A stretch of 64,000 nt of DNA, from contig JBJXFF010000151.1 in assembly GCA_046153945.1 (NCBI GenBank), forward strand, positions 18,988 to 82,987. Direction: 5' to 3'. The notes under the pieces were generated by a model. It had not been told where the DNA came from, ran no database searches, and worked only from the letters and a program-made list of their open reading frames with translations. Below are positions 43,073-52,133 of this stretch, piece after piece. A program made the position numbers and the translations under genes. This DNA is from SXOA01 sp046153945. GTDB lineage: Bacteria > Planctomycetota > Planctomycetia > Pirellulales > Pirellulaceae. Each line of letters opens with the position of its first letter. Within the stretch, counting starts at the first letter, position 1.

Positions 43073-44950
43073 ATGCCTTTTGAACATAACGTCATCGAAT
43101 ATTGGGAATGGATGCTCGGCAACCCGCGGGCAATTCGCCTGCTGGATGCCTCCACCTGGTCGCAGATCGGCTTTCTGCTGGGGACGGCTGGAATTCTGCT
43201 GTTGTTGTCGGTGCTGGTGCCGTTCTTGTGGTTCTTGATCGCGGCTATCAAGCATGGTCCCAGCGAGGGATTTTACCTCGTTGCTAAGTCCATTTACGGC
43301 GCGATTACGGAAGATCTGCCCGCGTTTTCCCTGCGGCGGACCCTGGCCGTCGCCAAGGTGGCCGTACAGGAGGCCATCCGCAATCGGGTGCTGGTCGGTT
43401 TCGCGGTGTTCTTGCTCTTGATGCTATTTGCGGGCCTGTTTTTGGATGTGGACAACAGCAATCGAGCCAAGACTTATATCAGCATCGTACTGACCACTAC
43501 CAACTATTTGGTCATGCTGATGGCTGTGTTTCTCAGTGCCTTCAGCCTGCCCAATGACATCAAGCATAAGACGATTTACACGGTGGTCACCAAGCCGATC
43601 CGCGCGGGCGAAATCGTGCTCGGGCGGACCATTGGCTTTTCTGCCGTCGGCACGGTGATGCTGCTCATGATGGGGCTGATTAGCTATGTCTTCGTCGTCC
43701 GTGGCCTGGCCCACAATCATGAGTTAACTGCCGAAAGTTTCACCACCAAAGCCGACGCTTCCGGCAAGCGTGAGGGACAAACCACTCGGGACGCTCACCA
43801 TCGTCACCGGGTCATCATGGACAAGCAGGGAGAAATTCAGAGCGGTGAAACGGAAATTGAATACGGTCACTTCCACCGCATCGAAACCGTTGGCGAAGGT
43901 GCCAATCGCACATACAAAGTCGGCCCGGCGAGGGGGGACCTGATTGCTCGCGCCCCCGTATTCGGCAAATTGCGGCGTCTTGATGCGGCCGGAAATCCCA
44001 GCAACGAGATTTTCAACGTCGGCGATGAGTGGATGTATCGCAATTTCATCGAGGGAGGCAACAACCGATCAGCGGCGATTTGGAAGTTCAGCGGGATTAC
44101 CCCCGAGCGGTATCCCGACGGATTGCCCCTGGAATTGAATCTGGCCGTCTTTCGCACCTACAAGGGAAACATTGAAAGAGGGGTAATGGGGGAAATTCGG
44201 CTTCTCAACTTGAATCCCGATGCCAAGGTAAGGTCCTCGCCCCCTATTACCTTTGAATCCCGCGAATTCGTCTCTCAGCGAATTTCCATCAACCGAAAAA
44301 TGAAAGTCGGGAAGAGTCCCGACGGCTCCGACATTACTTTGGATATCTTTGACGACCTGGTTTACAATGGCCAAATTGAGGTTTCCATTCGCTGCATCGA
44401 GGTTGCCCAGTATTTTGGCGTCGCACAGCCGGACGTCTACCTTCGTCCCAGCGACAGCTTTTTCTTCGCGAATTTTGCCAAGGGCTATCTGAGCGTCTGG
44501 CTGCAGATGGTTCTCGTGACTTGCTTCGGCGTCATGTTCAGCACGTTTTTGAGCGGGCCCGTGGCCATGATCGCGACGATTTGCGCCATTGTGCTGGGAT
44601 TTTTTGGCGGACTAGCCCGTGACATTTTGAGCAAGGTGCTTACCGGTGGAGGTCCGATTGAATCCTTGATTCGCATTTTGCAACAGAAGAACACCCAGTC
44701 GGACCTGGACGTGTTTACCCCCATCGAATGGACCATTAAGTTCGCGGATTCCCTGATGCTGGGCGCGGTGGAGGGTCTGACCTACATTTTGCCCAACTAT
44801 TCCAGTTTTGACACTTCGAAATTCGTGGCCAGCGGATTTGATGTTTATCCTTCGCTCGTTGGCCAGCAGTTGACGATGGCTGTTGTCTATGCCATCTCCT
44901 CTAGCATTGCAGCTTACTTCTTCTTGAAGACGCGGGAGATTGCCGGATGA
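43073..44950 (+). CDS. ABC transporter permease with a large extracytoplasmic insert
   Basis: A 625-residue membrane protein starting at ATG 43073. Membrane helices lie near 33-58, 110-125, 145-165 and 185-210 (GTAGILLLLSVLVPFLWFLI, LVGFAVFLLLMLFAGLFL, YLVMLMAVFLSAFSLP, VGTVMLLMMGLISYVFVV) and again from about 480 onward (WLQMVLVTCFGVMFSTFLSG, IATICAIVLGFFGGLAR, MAVVYAISSSIAAYFF). Between them is a soluble domain of about 265 residues. The cytoplasmic motif NDIKHKTIYTVVTKPIRAGE, with conserved KPI/RE-type residues, is typical of ABC-2 permeases. Its stop overlaps the next start (ATGA). Confidence 0.9.
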   Translation: MPFEHNVIEYWEWMLGNPRAIRLLDASTWSQIGFLLGTAGILLLLSVLVPFLWFLIAAIKHGPSEGFYLVAKSIYGAITEDLPAFSLRRTLAVAKVAVQEAIRNRVLVGFAVFLLLMLFAGLFLDVDNSNRAKTYISIVLTTTNYLVMLMAVFLSAFSLPNDIKHKTIYTVVTKPIRAGEIVLGRTIGFSAVGTVMLLMMGLISYVFVVRGLAHNHELTAESFTTKADASGKREGQTTRDAHHRHRVIMDKQGEIQSGETEIEYGHFHRIETVGEGANRTYKVGPARGDLIARAPVFGKLRRLDAAGNPSNEIFNVGDEWMYRNFIEGGNNRSAAIWKFSGITPERYPDGLPLELNLAVFRTYKGNIERGVMGEIRLLNLNPDAKVRSSPPITFESREFVSQRISINRKMKVGKSPDGSDITLDIFDDLVYNGQIEVSIRCIEVAQYFGVAQPDVYLRPSDSFFFANFAKGYLSVWLQMVLVTCFGVMFSTFLSGPVAMIATICAIVLGFFGGLARDILSKVLTGGGPIESLIRILQQKNTQSDLDVFTPIEWTIKFADSLMLGAVEGLTYILPNYSSFDTSKFVASGFDVYPSLVGQQLTMAVVYAISSSIAAYFFLKTREIAG

Positions 44951-46719
44951 ACTGGAATAATGCCTCTTTCGTCCGCAAGGTCATTTATCTGGTGGGGATT
45001 GCCGTCCTCCTATTGCCTATTGCGGCCATCAGTCAACCAGCCACGGCGGGGCGGGGACAGTCCGCCCTCTCCGCGGGAGGCAAGCTTTCCCAGTTGCGGT
45101 CTCAATACAGGCTCTCCCAGGCGGAGCTTGGTGAAATCGACCCCGCCAGCGAGACCATGAAGCTCGCGGTGCTGGGGATGCGGGGAGTAGCGGTAGACTT
45201 GCTCTGGATCAACGCGCTCGATTACCAGAAGAAGAAGGACTTTACTGGCTTGGAATTGACGGTCAAGCAGATCATCCGTTTGCAGCCAAACTTTCTTAAG
45301 GTCTGGGAATTCCACGCCCACAATCTCTCCTACAACTCCTCGGTGGAATTTGATAGTTACCGCGATCGCTATGCTTGGGTCAAAAAGGGAATCGATTTCC
45401 TGATCTTGGGAACCCACTACAACCGCGATGAGCCGGGCATGATCTACCAGCTTGGCTGGTACGTGGGTCAAAAGTTCGGTCGCGCCGACGAGAGCAAGCA
45501 GTTTCGACGGATGTTTAAGACCGACGAGGATTTGCACGCAAAATTTCGTGCCCAAGGGGTCGAAGTCGACGAGGGCCTGACCCGCTATGATGGCAAGCCC
45601 GACAATTGGCTGGTTGCCAAACTCTGGTTCGATAAGGCGGAACGTGCCGCGGAATACAAGTCGATTCGAACCAAGTCCCCGCTGGTTTTCTACAGTTCCG
45701 GCCCCATGACTTCCATAAATGCCGCCGCGGCGATGGAGAAGGACGACGGGATCTTTGGTCAGCATGCCAAGTTGGCCTGGTCCATGGGCCATGACAATTT
45801 CCTTCGATTTGGCGATCGGCAAATACCCACCTACCTGGGAATCTCCGTCCAGCTAAACAGTTTGGAGGAACTCGAGCAGCGCGGAGCAGCGGCGGAAGCC
45901 AAGCTCGATTTGCTCGCACCCGGCGTTCGCGAGAAGCTTCGTCAAGAAAAGATTGCCTCTCTTCCCAAACGCGAAAAGGAAGTTTGGGAAAAGCCGGCCG
46001 ATCAACGCACTGCCGAAGAGGTCTATGGGGCTGGCATGCTCGCCGGAATGGTCAAGCCTTCCAATGATCAAGTGGCTGCCCAAGTGCCGCGCGACAAATT
46101 GAGTCAAGCCCGAGAAATCGCCGATCAACTGCAAAAACTCTCTCAAGAAATCGATATGACTCGCCGCTATCGGGGCACTGTGAATTATGCGTATTGGAAA
46201 GCGCGCTCCAGTGCCGAGCAAACCGACGAGGGCCTGGCTGCCCGGGAATTGGTGCATGACGCGGAGGCACTCTTTGAAGGCAAAAAGAGCCTCAACGAGG
46301 CCAGAAAAAAATACGATCTTGCCTGGGAAAATTGGGCGGTTGTCTACGACAAGTATCCGGAGCTCATTGATTCCGTCGAAGCTCAAGACTTGGTGGAAAT
46401 AATCGAGCACTACATCAATTTGCTTGGCGCTTTGGATGTCAAATTTCCCGCCGATTTCAAGCTCAAAAAGGTGATGGAGATGACGCAAGGCGGCAGGGAG
46501 TTAGGCAAGCGGCTCGACGCGCTGAATGCCGCCTCCAAGGAAGTCTCGCCGACAAACCCAGGCGAGAAAAAGACGGAAGGGACGGACAAACCGTCGGAAA
46601 AACCCGCCGAAAAGTCCGGTGAAAAGCCCGCGGAAGAGAAGCCGCCCGCGGCCAAGTCGGACGAAAAGCCGGTGGAGAAGCCCAAGGCCGAAGAACCGTC
46701 TCCCGCGCCGACCAAATGA
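44947..46719 (+). CDS. Membrane-anchored protein of unknown function in the ABC exporter operon
   Basis: A 590-residue protein starting at ATG 44947, overlapping the permease stop. One N-terminal membrane helix (residues 9-31) is followed by a helical domain with TPR-like periodicity (LELTVKQIIRLQPNFLKVWE, LWINALDYQKKKDFTGLELT, ARKKYDLAWENWAVVYDKYP). The last 55 residues are a disordered Lys/Pro/Glu/Ala tail with repeats of the KPxEKP type. Translational coupling to both neighbours suggests an accessory subunit of the exporter. I do not recognise a named family. Confidence 0.85.
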   Translation: MNWNNASFVRKVIYLVGIAVLLLPIAAISQPATAGRGQSALSAGGKLSQLRSQYRLSQAELGEIDPASETMKLAVLGMRGVAVDLLWINALDYQKKKDFTGLELTVKQIIRLQPNFLKVWEFHAHNLSYNSSVEFDSYRDRYAWVKKGIDFLILGTHYNRDEPGMIYQLGWYVGQKFGRADESKQFRRMFKTDEDLHAKFRAQGVEVDEGLTRYDGKPDNWLVAKLWFDKAERAAEYKSIRTKSPLVFYSSGPMTSINAAAAMEKDDGIFGQHAKLAWSMGHDNFLRFGDRQIPTYLGISVQLNSLEELEQRGAAAEAKLDLLAPGVREKLRQEKIASLPKREKEVWEKPADQRTAEEVYGAGMLAGMVKPSNDQVAAQVPRDKLSQAREIADQLQKLSQEIDMTRRYRGTVNYAYWKARSSAEQTDEGLAARELVHDAEALFEGKKSLNEARKKYDLAWENWAVVYDKYPELIDSVEAQDLVEIIEHYINLLGALDVKFPADFKLKKVMEMTQGGRELGKRLDALNAASKEVSPTNPGEKKTEGTDKPSEKPAEKSGEKPAEEKPPAAKSDEKPVEKPKAEEPSPAPTK

Positions 46720-47666
46720 CCTTTCCGCGGATCGTCTCTCTTCTGAGCAGTGCCACGGAGATTATCTGCGCGCTGGGACTCGAGAGATATTTGCTAGCGA
46801 TCAGCCACGAGTGCGACTTCCCGCGGTCGGTCGCCACCAAGCCGCGAGCGACCGTTTCTCACATCGACTCCAGCCGATCGAGCGAGGAGATTGATGTCGA
46901 GGTCAAACGCCGGCTCCACGCGGGGCTGCCGCTCTATGGCTTGGACGAGTCCCTGTTACGGGATCTCGAGCCGGATTTGATTGTGACCCAGGCGCAGTGC
47001 GACGTCTGTGCCATTGGGTACGACTACGTACTGCGGCTTGTGTCCGGTGTGCCCGAATTGTCCCACACCAAAGTCCTTGCCCTCAGCCCCAACTCCGTAA
47101 CGGATATTCTGCGGGATGTGCTTCGCGTGGGGGAAGCCGTTGGGACTTCGGAGCGAGCTCGCGAATACGCTGCAGCTCTCGAAAGCAGAGTGCAGCACAT
47201 AGCTTCGCTAAACGGGTCTCTGGACATTTGCAAACGGCCACGTGTCGTCTGCATCGAATGGGTGAGCCCGTTGATGACTGCCGGCAACTGGACCCCCGAG
47301 CTGATTGACCTTGCCGGAGGCACCAGCGGCCTAGCCATAGCCCACGAACACAGCAGCTACGTCTCCTGGCAGCAAATTGCCGAGTTGGACCCGGAAGTGC
47401 TTCTGGTTGCTCCCTGCGGGTTTGACCTGCGGCGATCGGAGCAAGAAGCAGGCAGTCTCCCCAGCCTTCCGGGCTGGAGTTCTGTCGCCGCTGTGCAAGC
47501 GGGCCGCGTGTTTGTCGTCGATGGCAATGCTCTGCTCAACCGCAGCGGACCCCGAATCGTCGATAGCCTGGAACTTCTCGCCCATCTTCTGCATCCCGCC
47601 CGTTTTCCCGCGCCCGGCGGGCTCTTGTCGGAACAGCTCGCCTGGAGCCGTCTTTTGCCACGCTAG
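46716..47666 (+). CDS. BtuF-like cobalamin/iron-siderophore-binding-fold protein without signal peptide
   Basis: A 316-residue protein of the periplasmic-binding-protein type II (BtuF/FhuD) fold. RIVSLLSSATEIICALGLER at the start and DLIVTQAQCDVCAIGYDYVL are typical of cobalamin-binding-like members, as is VCIEWVSPLMTAGNWTPELI. No signal peptide or lipobox is present (MTFPRIVSLL begins the domain directly), so it should be cytoplasmic. In that respect it resembles the cytoplasmic BtuF-like proteins of many bacteria whose role is unclear. Its ATG overlaps the preceding stop (ATGA). The gene upstream belongs to an exporter, so the grouping is odd. Confidence 0.85.
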   Translation: MTFPRIVSLLSSATEIICALGLERYLLAISHECDFPRSVATKPRATVSHIDSSRSSEEIDVEVKRRLHAGLPLYGLDESLLRDLEPDLIVTQAQCDVCAIGYDYVLRLVSGVPELSHTKVLALSPNSVTDILRDVLRVGEAVGTSERAREYAAALESRVQHIASLNGSLDICKRPRVVCIEWVSPLMTAGNWTPELIDLAGGTSGLAIAHEHSSYVSWQQIAELDPEVLLVAPCGFDLRRSEQEAGSLPSLPGWSSVAAVQAGRVFVVDGNALLNRSGPRIVDSLELLAHLLHPARFPAPGGLLSEQLAWSRLLPR

Positions 47667-47963
47667 CAATCGCTCTCCTTCGCTAGCAACGGCGTGCTGT
47701 CGGCTCAGTTTTGCGGATTGTAGGGATTCCCCAAAGTTTGCCGGAAATGCCGCCGATAACAGGCTTGCCGATTTCCATGTTCGGAGGCTGCGCGCTCGTC
47801 GTGCAGCGCCCATGGGGGGTCGGTCAGGGGGGCCTGACGACAATTTGAATCCAGTCCACGGGAGCCTGTAAAGGCTTCCTGGTGGGAATCACCCGGTCTC
47901 CCTGACCAGCCACGGACTGCTTGGAACCTTGTTCCAGCAGGCCAAACCCAGGAATGGAAATCG
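47667..47963. other. Gene-free 297-base region before the TolC-like gene
   Basis: No gene or recognised RNA family is visible. A small hairpin TCAGG-GGGG-CCTGA lies near 47826-47839. No promoter pair could be picked out with confidence. Confidence 0.4.
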
Positions 47964-50315
47964 ATGAGACGGCCAGTCACCATGTCGCGCATTTTTCTCG
48001 TCTGCATGTTCGCAGCCATGAGTGGATGCACGCCCACCCAGCCGTTTTTCCTCCACGAAGACGGCGACCTGTCGCATTACATCGATAAGGCGACAACGGC
48101 AGCCAATCCGGATCTGAATTCGCCGGTGATGCCCGATGTGGAAGAGTCGCACACGCCATTCACTTTGAGCAATCCCGAGCCCAAGGAGATGTGGGAGCTG
48201 TCGCTCCAGGAGGTTGTCTCCATCTCGCTGGCCAACAGCAAGATTCTGCGAGGCGGCACGGCAGCCCGGCTCTTTAACGGGCAATTGACGGCCGGCACGC
48301 AGGAAGGCCAACTGACCCTGAATTCGATTCCCCGGCAATTCGCCTCGATCTACGATCCGGCAATTGTCTCCAGCAACCCCGGCCAGAACTTGGGCTCCCA
48401 GGTCAATCCCGCCCCGTTCGGCGACGGCGGCGTCGCCAATATCCGTTCCGGCCCGGAAGCCGCTCTCGCGGAATTTGATACTCAGCTTCGCATCGTGGGA
48501 ACCGGCCCGAACCAGTCCTTGCTCGCCAGCACCGACCGTCCGCAAAACATTCCTTCCAACCTTCCCAACGTTGGTTTCATCCCCAATATTCAAAGCAAAA
48601 CCGGCGGCCTTTCGTTTGAAGCCAGCAAACAAACGGCGGACGGCACCGTGCTGGCCTTCCGAAACGTCAATTCGCGCGACAGCGGCTTTACTCGTGGGAG
48701 CCAGTTTCAAGCTCTCAAGAGCTTTTGGACCGCCACGATGGAAGTGGAGGCCCGCCACCCGCTGCTACGTGGCCGCGGCGTGCAGATCAATCGCATGCCG
48801 GTCGTGCTGGGACGCATCGGCGAAGATATCGAAATCATGAGCGTCAACGCTCAGTTGCAGGATCAACTCAACAATATCGAGATTCGTTACTGGGATCTCT
48901 ACCTGGCGTACCGCAATCTGGATACTGCCAAGCTGGGCCGCGACGGTTCGTTGGTCTTGTGGCGAGTGCAGTACGAGCGGTTCGACAAGGGAAGTGCCAC
49001 CGCTCAGGAGGAGGCCGAAGCTCGCGAACAGTACTTCAACTTCAAGGGGCAAATCGCCCAGGCCCTCCGTAACTTGTATGACAACGAAAATGAGCTTCGC
49101 CTGCTCATGGGCCTGGGCCCGAGCGACGGACGCCTGATCCGTCCCAGCGACGAGCCGACCATGGCTCGGGTCCACTTCGACTGGACCGATTCCATCGCCG
49201 AAGCGGTTGCCCGCCGCCCCGAATTGATCTCCAAACGCTGGCAACTCAAGCAGCGTGAGTTGGAATTGATCTGGTCCCGCAACTTCCTGCTGCCGCAGCT
49301 CGATGTCGGCGGACTTTACCGCTGGGTTGGCTTGGGTGAGAACTTGATCGATGCCCACCGCAGCGGGCTCGACTTCCCAGCCGCGGGGAGCACAGCTTAT
49401 GACAACTTGTTTGGCGGCAATTATCAGGAATTCGGTGTTTTCGCCAGCGGCAGCATGAGTGTCGGCTTCCGCAAGGAATTGGCGGGGGTTCGCCACGCCC
49501 AATTGCGGTTGTCTCGCGAAAAGGCCTATTTGGAAGAAATGGAACTTGATGTGGCGACCGGCCTGGCCAAAGCCTACCGCAACATTGACGCCAACTACGT
49601 CCTGGTGCAGGACAATGCCAACCGCCTGATGGCCGCCCGCCGCGACCTGGAAGGCCGGGAAGCCCTCAGGCGTGAAGGGACCGGCACCGCGGCGGAGACA
49701 GTTCGCGTGGTTCTGGATTCCCAGCGCCGTCTGACTCTGGCCGAAAACGCCTTCTGGTCTGCCGTGGCCGAATACAACAAGTCCATTGCCGACTTCCACA
49801 ACCGCAAGGGCTCCATTATGGAATACAACGGCATCCAGTTTGAAGAAGGCCCGTGGCCGCAGAAGGCCTACTGGGACGCTCTGCAACGTGCCCGGGAGCG
49901 GGACGCCGGCCATTACATCAACTACGGCTGGACGCGGCCTGCCGTCGTCAGCCGCGGCGACATCCCCCAGGGTGAAATCTTGGGCGAGGTCCAGCAGGGT
50001 GCTGCGGTTCCTCCCGAGGAAGTCCAGGCCCCCACACCGGCTCAGCCCAAAAAGGCCCCGGCTAAACTGGACAGCCCAGGGGCCGATTCCAAGGAGCCAT
50101 TGCCCCCGGAATCGACGCTTCCCGCGGAACCTCCCATGGTTCCCGAGAAGCCCGATGCCAAGGGGGACGGCACCAGCCTGAGGGCTCCGATGATGCTCGA
50201 AACCTCCTCCAACAGCCTCCGCAGTTCGCGGCGAACTTTGCCAACCCCAGCGGAACCTCTGCCCGCGCGGCAGGTCCAGCACCTGGAGCCGATCGGCAGC
50301 GGAGTTCGGCGGTAG
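47964..50315 (+). CDS. TolC-family outer-membrane efflux lipoprotein
   Basis: A 783-residue outer-membrane channel protein. The signal ends in the lipobox AAMSGC, with Cys22 lipidated (Cys16 if the second ATG at 47982 is the start). Two OEP domains follow. Helical hallmarks include ELSLQEVVSISLANSKILRG, VNAQLQDQLNNIEIRYWDLY and RPELISKRWQLKQRELELIW, and a late KAYRNIDANYVLVQDNANRL. The C-terminal 130 residues are Pro/Ala/Lys-rich and probably periplasmic and disordered. The protein is longer than usual (TolC is about 470-500), due to the N-terminal region and the tail. An ABC exporter operon lies just upstream and could use this channel. Confidence 0.9.
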   Translation: MRRPVTMSRIFLVCMFAAMSGCTPTQPFFLHEDGDLSHYIDKATTAANPDLNSPVMPDVEESHTPFTLSNPEPKEMWELSLQEVVSISLANSKILRGGTAARLFNGQLTAGTQEGQLTLNSIPRQFASIYDPAIVSSNPGQNLGSQVNPAPFGDGGVANIRSGPEAALAEFDTQLRIVGTGPNQSLLASTDRPQNIPSNLPNVGFIPNIQSKTGGLSFEASKQTADGTVLAFRNVNSRDSGFTRGSQFQALKSFWTATMEVEARHPLLRGRGVQINRMPVVLGRIGEDIEIMSVNAQLQDQLNNIEIRYWDLYLAYRNLDTAKLGRDGSLVLWRVQYERFDKGSATAQEEAEAREQYFNFKGQIAQALRNLYDNENELRLLMGLGPSDGRLIRPSDEPTMARVHFDWTDSIAEAVARRPELISKRWQLKQRELELIWSRNFLLPQLDVGGLYRWVGLGENLIDAHRSGLDFPAAGSTAYDNLFGGNYQEFGVFASGSMSVGFRKELAGVRHAQLRLSREKAYLEEMELDVATGLAKAYRNIDANYVLVQDNANRLMAARRDLEGREALRREGTGTAAETVRVVLDSQRRLTLAENAFWSAVAEYNKSIADFHNRKGSIMEYNGIQFEEGPWPQKAYWDALQRARERDAGHYINYGWTRPAVVSRGDIPQGEILGEVQQGAAVPPEEVQAPTPAQPKKAPAKLDSPGADSKEPLPPESTLPAEPPMVPEKPDAKGDGTSLRAPMMLETSSNSLRSSRRTLPTPAEPLPARQVQHLEPIGSGVRR

Positions 50316-50382
50316 ATGGTCAGGTTCAAGTCCCGTCTCGGACTTTTTTCGCGAATTCTTTTCTCCAAGGGAAGATAAACCA

Positions 50383-50411
50383 TTGACAACGGGCTGGTAT
50401 CCCTCTTTAAT
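50383..50411 (+). promoter_or_regulatory. Sigma-70 promoter for the kamA transcript
   Basis: TTGACA (50383-50388), a 17-base spacer, then TTTAAT (50406-50411). Transcription should start near 50418, giving an untranslated leader of about 260 bases before ATG 50680. Confidence 0.65.
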
Positions 50412-50417
50412 TCGCGC

Positions 50418-50679
50418 ATAGGTAATGTGTGCTAGCGTTCGGACTGGAATGGACAGCCGGTTTCACCAAGTGAACTTGGTGCCACCGCCAGCCTTCGGAA
50501 AGGCTCGGCAGCGGAAATGGCAGGTTGTTTGGTAAACATTCGGCACCGGGCGTGCTGCACACGGGTTGTGCCTTCATGACGAAATCCAACTCTTGCGAGC
50601 TACCGTGTACGTGGCTCGTCGCCCGTCGGTGAGGAGACCGATTCGGCGGAATTGTCTTGGCTCCTGGGTCTTTTTTTAT
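50418..50679 (+). promoter_or_regulatory. Structured leader of kamA, class unknown
   Basis: Within the leader are three predicted hairpins: CACCAAG-TGAA-CTTGGTG (50464-50481), AGCCTT-CGGA-AAGGCT (50490-50505), and a longer one in which GGCAC/GTGCC enclose CGTG/CACG (about 50541-50571). No known riboswitch consensus was recognised; I checked by eye for lysine and cobalamin elements. A regulatory leader or attenuator is inferred. Confidence 0.4.
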
Positions 50680-51993
50680 ATGAGCAGCTCTGACTGCGAG
50701 CAGTCTGTAACCACGGTAGAACTCGAAGAACCTCCGGGTAGTTCCTCTACCGCCACCCTCACTTTACCCCTCTATTCATCGACGATTGATCCGCCCCGGG
50801 ATGCACCCCGGCCGGCTGTTTCCCGCACCGTGCGGGAAGATGCGCCGTCTTCGTCTCCCCGCCGTCCGCGGGCCGGCTCGCGCACCCGCGACTTTCGCCG
50901 CCGCTTCTTTCCCCAGGCGACTGAAGGGGATTGGAACGATTGGCGTTGGCAATCGCGCAACCGCATCCGCAAGCTCGAACAGCTCGACCGGATGCTGATT
51001 CTCTCCGATGACGAGCGCGAAGCACTGGTCAAAGGGGAATCGATGCTCCCCGTCGGCATCACGCCGTACTACATGAGCCTGCTCGACCGGGAAGATCCAC
51101 TGCAGCCCCTGCGGCGCACGGTCATTCCCGTCACCGGCGAATTCGTGCGGACCCCCGGCGAAGCGGACGATCCGCTCGGCGAGGACGGCCACAGCCCGAC
51201 CCCGGGCCTGGTCCATCGCTATCCCGATCGGGTGCTCCTCCTGGCTCTCGATTTCTGCTCCACCTACTGCCGCTACTGCACGCGGTCGCGCGTGGTGGGG
51301 CATGGCGAGATCATGCCCAGCGAGCAGCGGCTGGAGAAGGCGTTTGAATACATTCGCCAGACGCCCCAAATCCGGGACGTCCTCATCAGTGGCGGCGATC
51401 CGCTCGCCCTGGCCGAGGACAAGCTGGACTGGATTCTGGGCAACCTGCGAAAAATCCCCCATCTGGAGTTCATCCGCATCGGCACCAAAATGCCGGCGGT
51501 CCTCCCGCAGCGGATTACTCCGCAGTTCTGCCGAATGCTGAAGAAGTTCTCTCCCATTTGGATGAGCGTCCATTTCCTGCACCCCGACGAATGCACCCCC
51601 GAAGCTGCCATCGCCTGCAACCGGCTGGCGGACAGCGGGGTGCCGCTCGGCTCGCAGACGGTGCTCCTCAAGGGGGTGAACGACGATGTGGAGGTGATGA
51701 AGAGTCTCAACCACAAGCTGTTGATGATGCGGGTCCGCCCGTACTACATCTACCAGTGCGACCCGATCAGCGGCAGCAGCCACTTCCGCACGTCGGTCAG
51801 CAAGGGGCTGGAAATCATCGAAGGGCTTCGGGGCCACACCACCGGCTACGCAGTCCCCACCTATGTCATCGACGCCCCCGGCGGCGGCGGCAAAATCCCG
51901 CTCCAGCCCAACTACGTCGTCGGCCGCGATGGCGACGATCTGCTCCTTCGCAACTACGAAGGGCAGGTTTATCGCTATCCGGATCCAAAGTAG
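50680..51993 (+). CDS. kamA: KamA-family lysine 2,3-aminomutase (radical SAM)
   Basis: A 437-residue radical SAM, PLP-dependent aminomutase that should interconvert L-lysine and beta-lysine. The cluster motif is C193-STYC197-RYC200. The PLP lysine is K405 in DAPGGGGKIPL. The two Asp residues that hold the lysine side chain in characterised enzymes appear in YQCDPISG and VIDAPGGGG, which argues for lysine as substrate. LISGGDPLALAEDKLDWIL is the SAM-binding GGD region. The N-terminal 80 residues are Ser/Arg/Pro-rich and poorly ordered. Start ATG 50680 is preferred over an earlier in-frame GTG-type start. It is followed by a repeat, a terminator and two ATP-grasp genes. Confidence 0.9.
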   Translation: MSSSDCEQSVTTVELEEPPGSSSTATLTLPLYSSTIDPPRDAPRPAVSRTVREDAPSSSPRRPRAGSRTRDFRRRFFPQATEGDWNDWRWQSRNRIRKLEQLDRMLILSDDEREALVKGESMLPVGITPYYMSLLDREDPLQPLRRTVIPVTGEFVRTPGEADDPLGEDGHSPTPGLVHRYPDRVLLLALDFCSTYCRYCTRSRVVGHGEIMPSEQRLEKAFEYIRQTPQIRDVLISGGDPLALAEDKLDWILGNLRKIPHLEFIRIGTKMPAVLPQRITPQFCRMLKKFSPIWMSVHFLHPDECTPEAAIACNRLADSGVPLGSQTVLLKGVNDDVEVMKSLNHKLLMMRVRPYYIYQCDPISGSSHFRTSVSKGLEIIEGLRGHTTGYAVPTYVIDAPGGGGKIPLQPNYVVGRDGDDLLLRNYEGQVYRYPDPK

Positions 51994-52000
51994 TCCGCAT

Positions 52001-52087
52001 TGTGGGCCGTCATTCCATGACCGGCCCATTCTGCTGTTCGAACGACATTGACTAAAGCATGGGGCTGTTTCGGAGAAACGCCCCACA
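52001..52087 (+). repeat. Twin-hairpin repeat, copy 1
   Basis: Hairpin A at 52004-52027 (GGGCC GTCAT-TCC-ATGAC C GGCCC) and hairpin B at 52061-52084 (GGGGC T GTTTC-GGA-GAAAC GCCCC) each have a ten-pair stem with one bulged base. The outer ends TGTGGG and CCCACA are also complementary. It starts eight bases after the kamA stop. Copy 2 is at 60185-60260. Confidence 0.85.
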
Positions 52088-52090
52088 ATG

Positions 52091-52117
52091 CCCCCGTCTC
52101 ACCACGGGGGCTTTTTC
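52091..52117 (+). terminator. Rho-independent terminator after kamA
   Basis: CCCCCGT (52091-52097) and ACGGGGG (52104-52110) pair around CTCACC, followed by CTTTTTC. It ends only 17 bases before the ATG of the next gene, so it could also act as an attenuator for the ATP-grasp genes. Confidence 0.8.
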
Positions 52118-52133
52118 GTACAATCACCCCATC

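Noticed and set aside
48765..50282. 505-codon minus-strand open frame opposite the TolC-like gene
   Set aside because: Antisense to a well-supported gene in high-GC DNA; no family features.
50418..50679. Lysine riboswitch before kamA
   Set aside because: The gene would make it attractive, but the conserved core sequences of the lysine element were not found.
50776..52086. 436-codon minus-strand open frame opposite kamA
   Set aside because: Antisense shadow; it continues into the twin-hairpin repeat and terminator, which are not coding.
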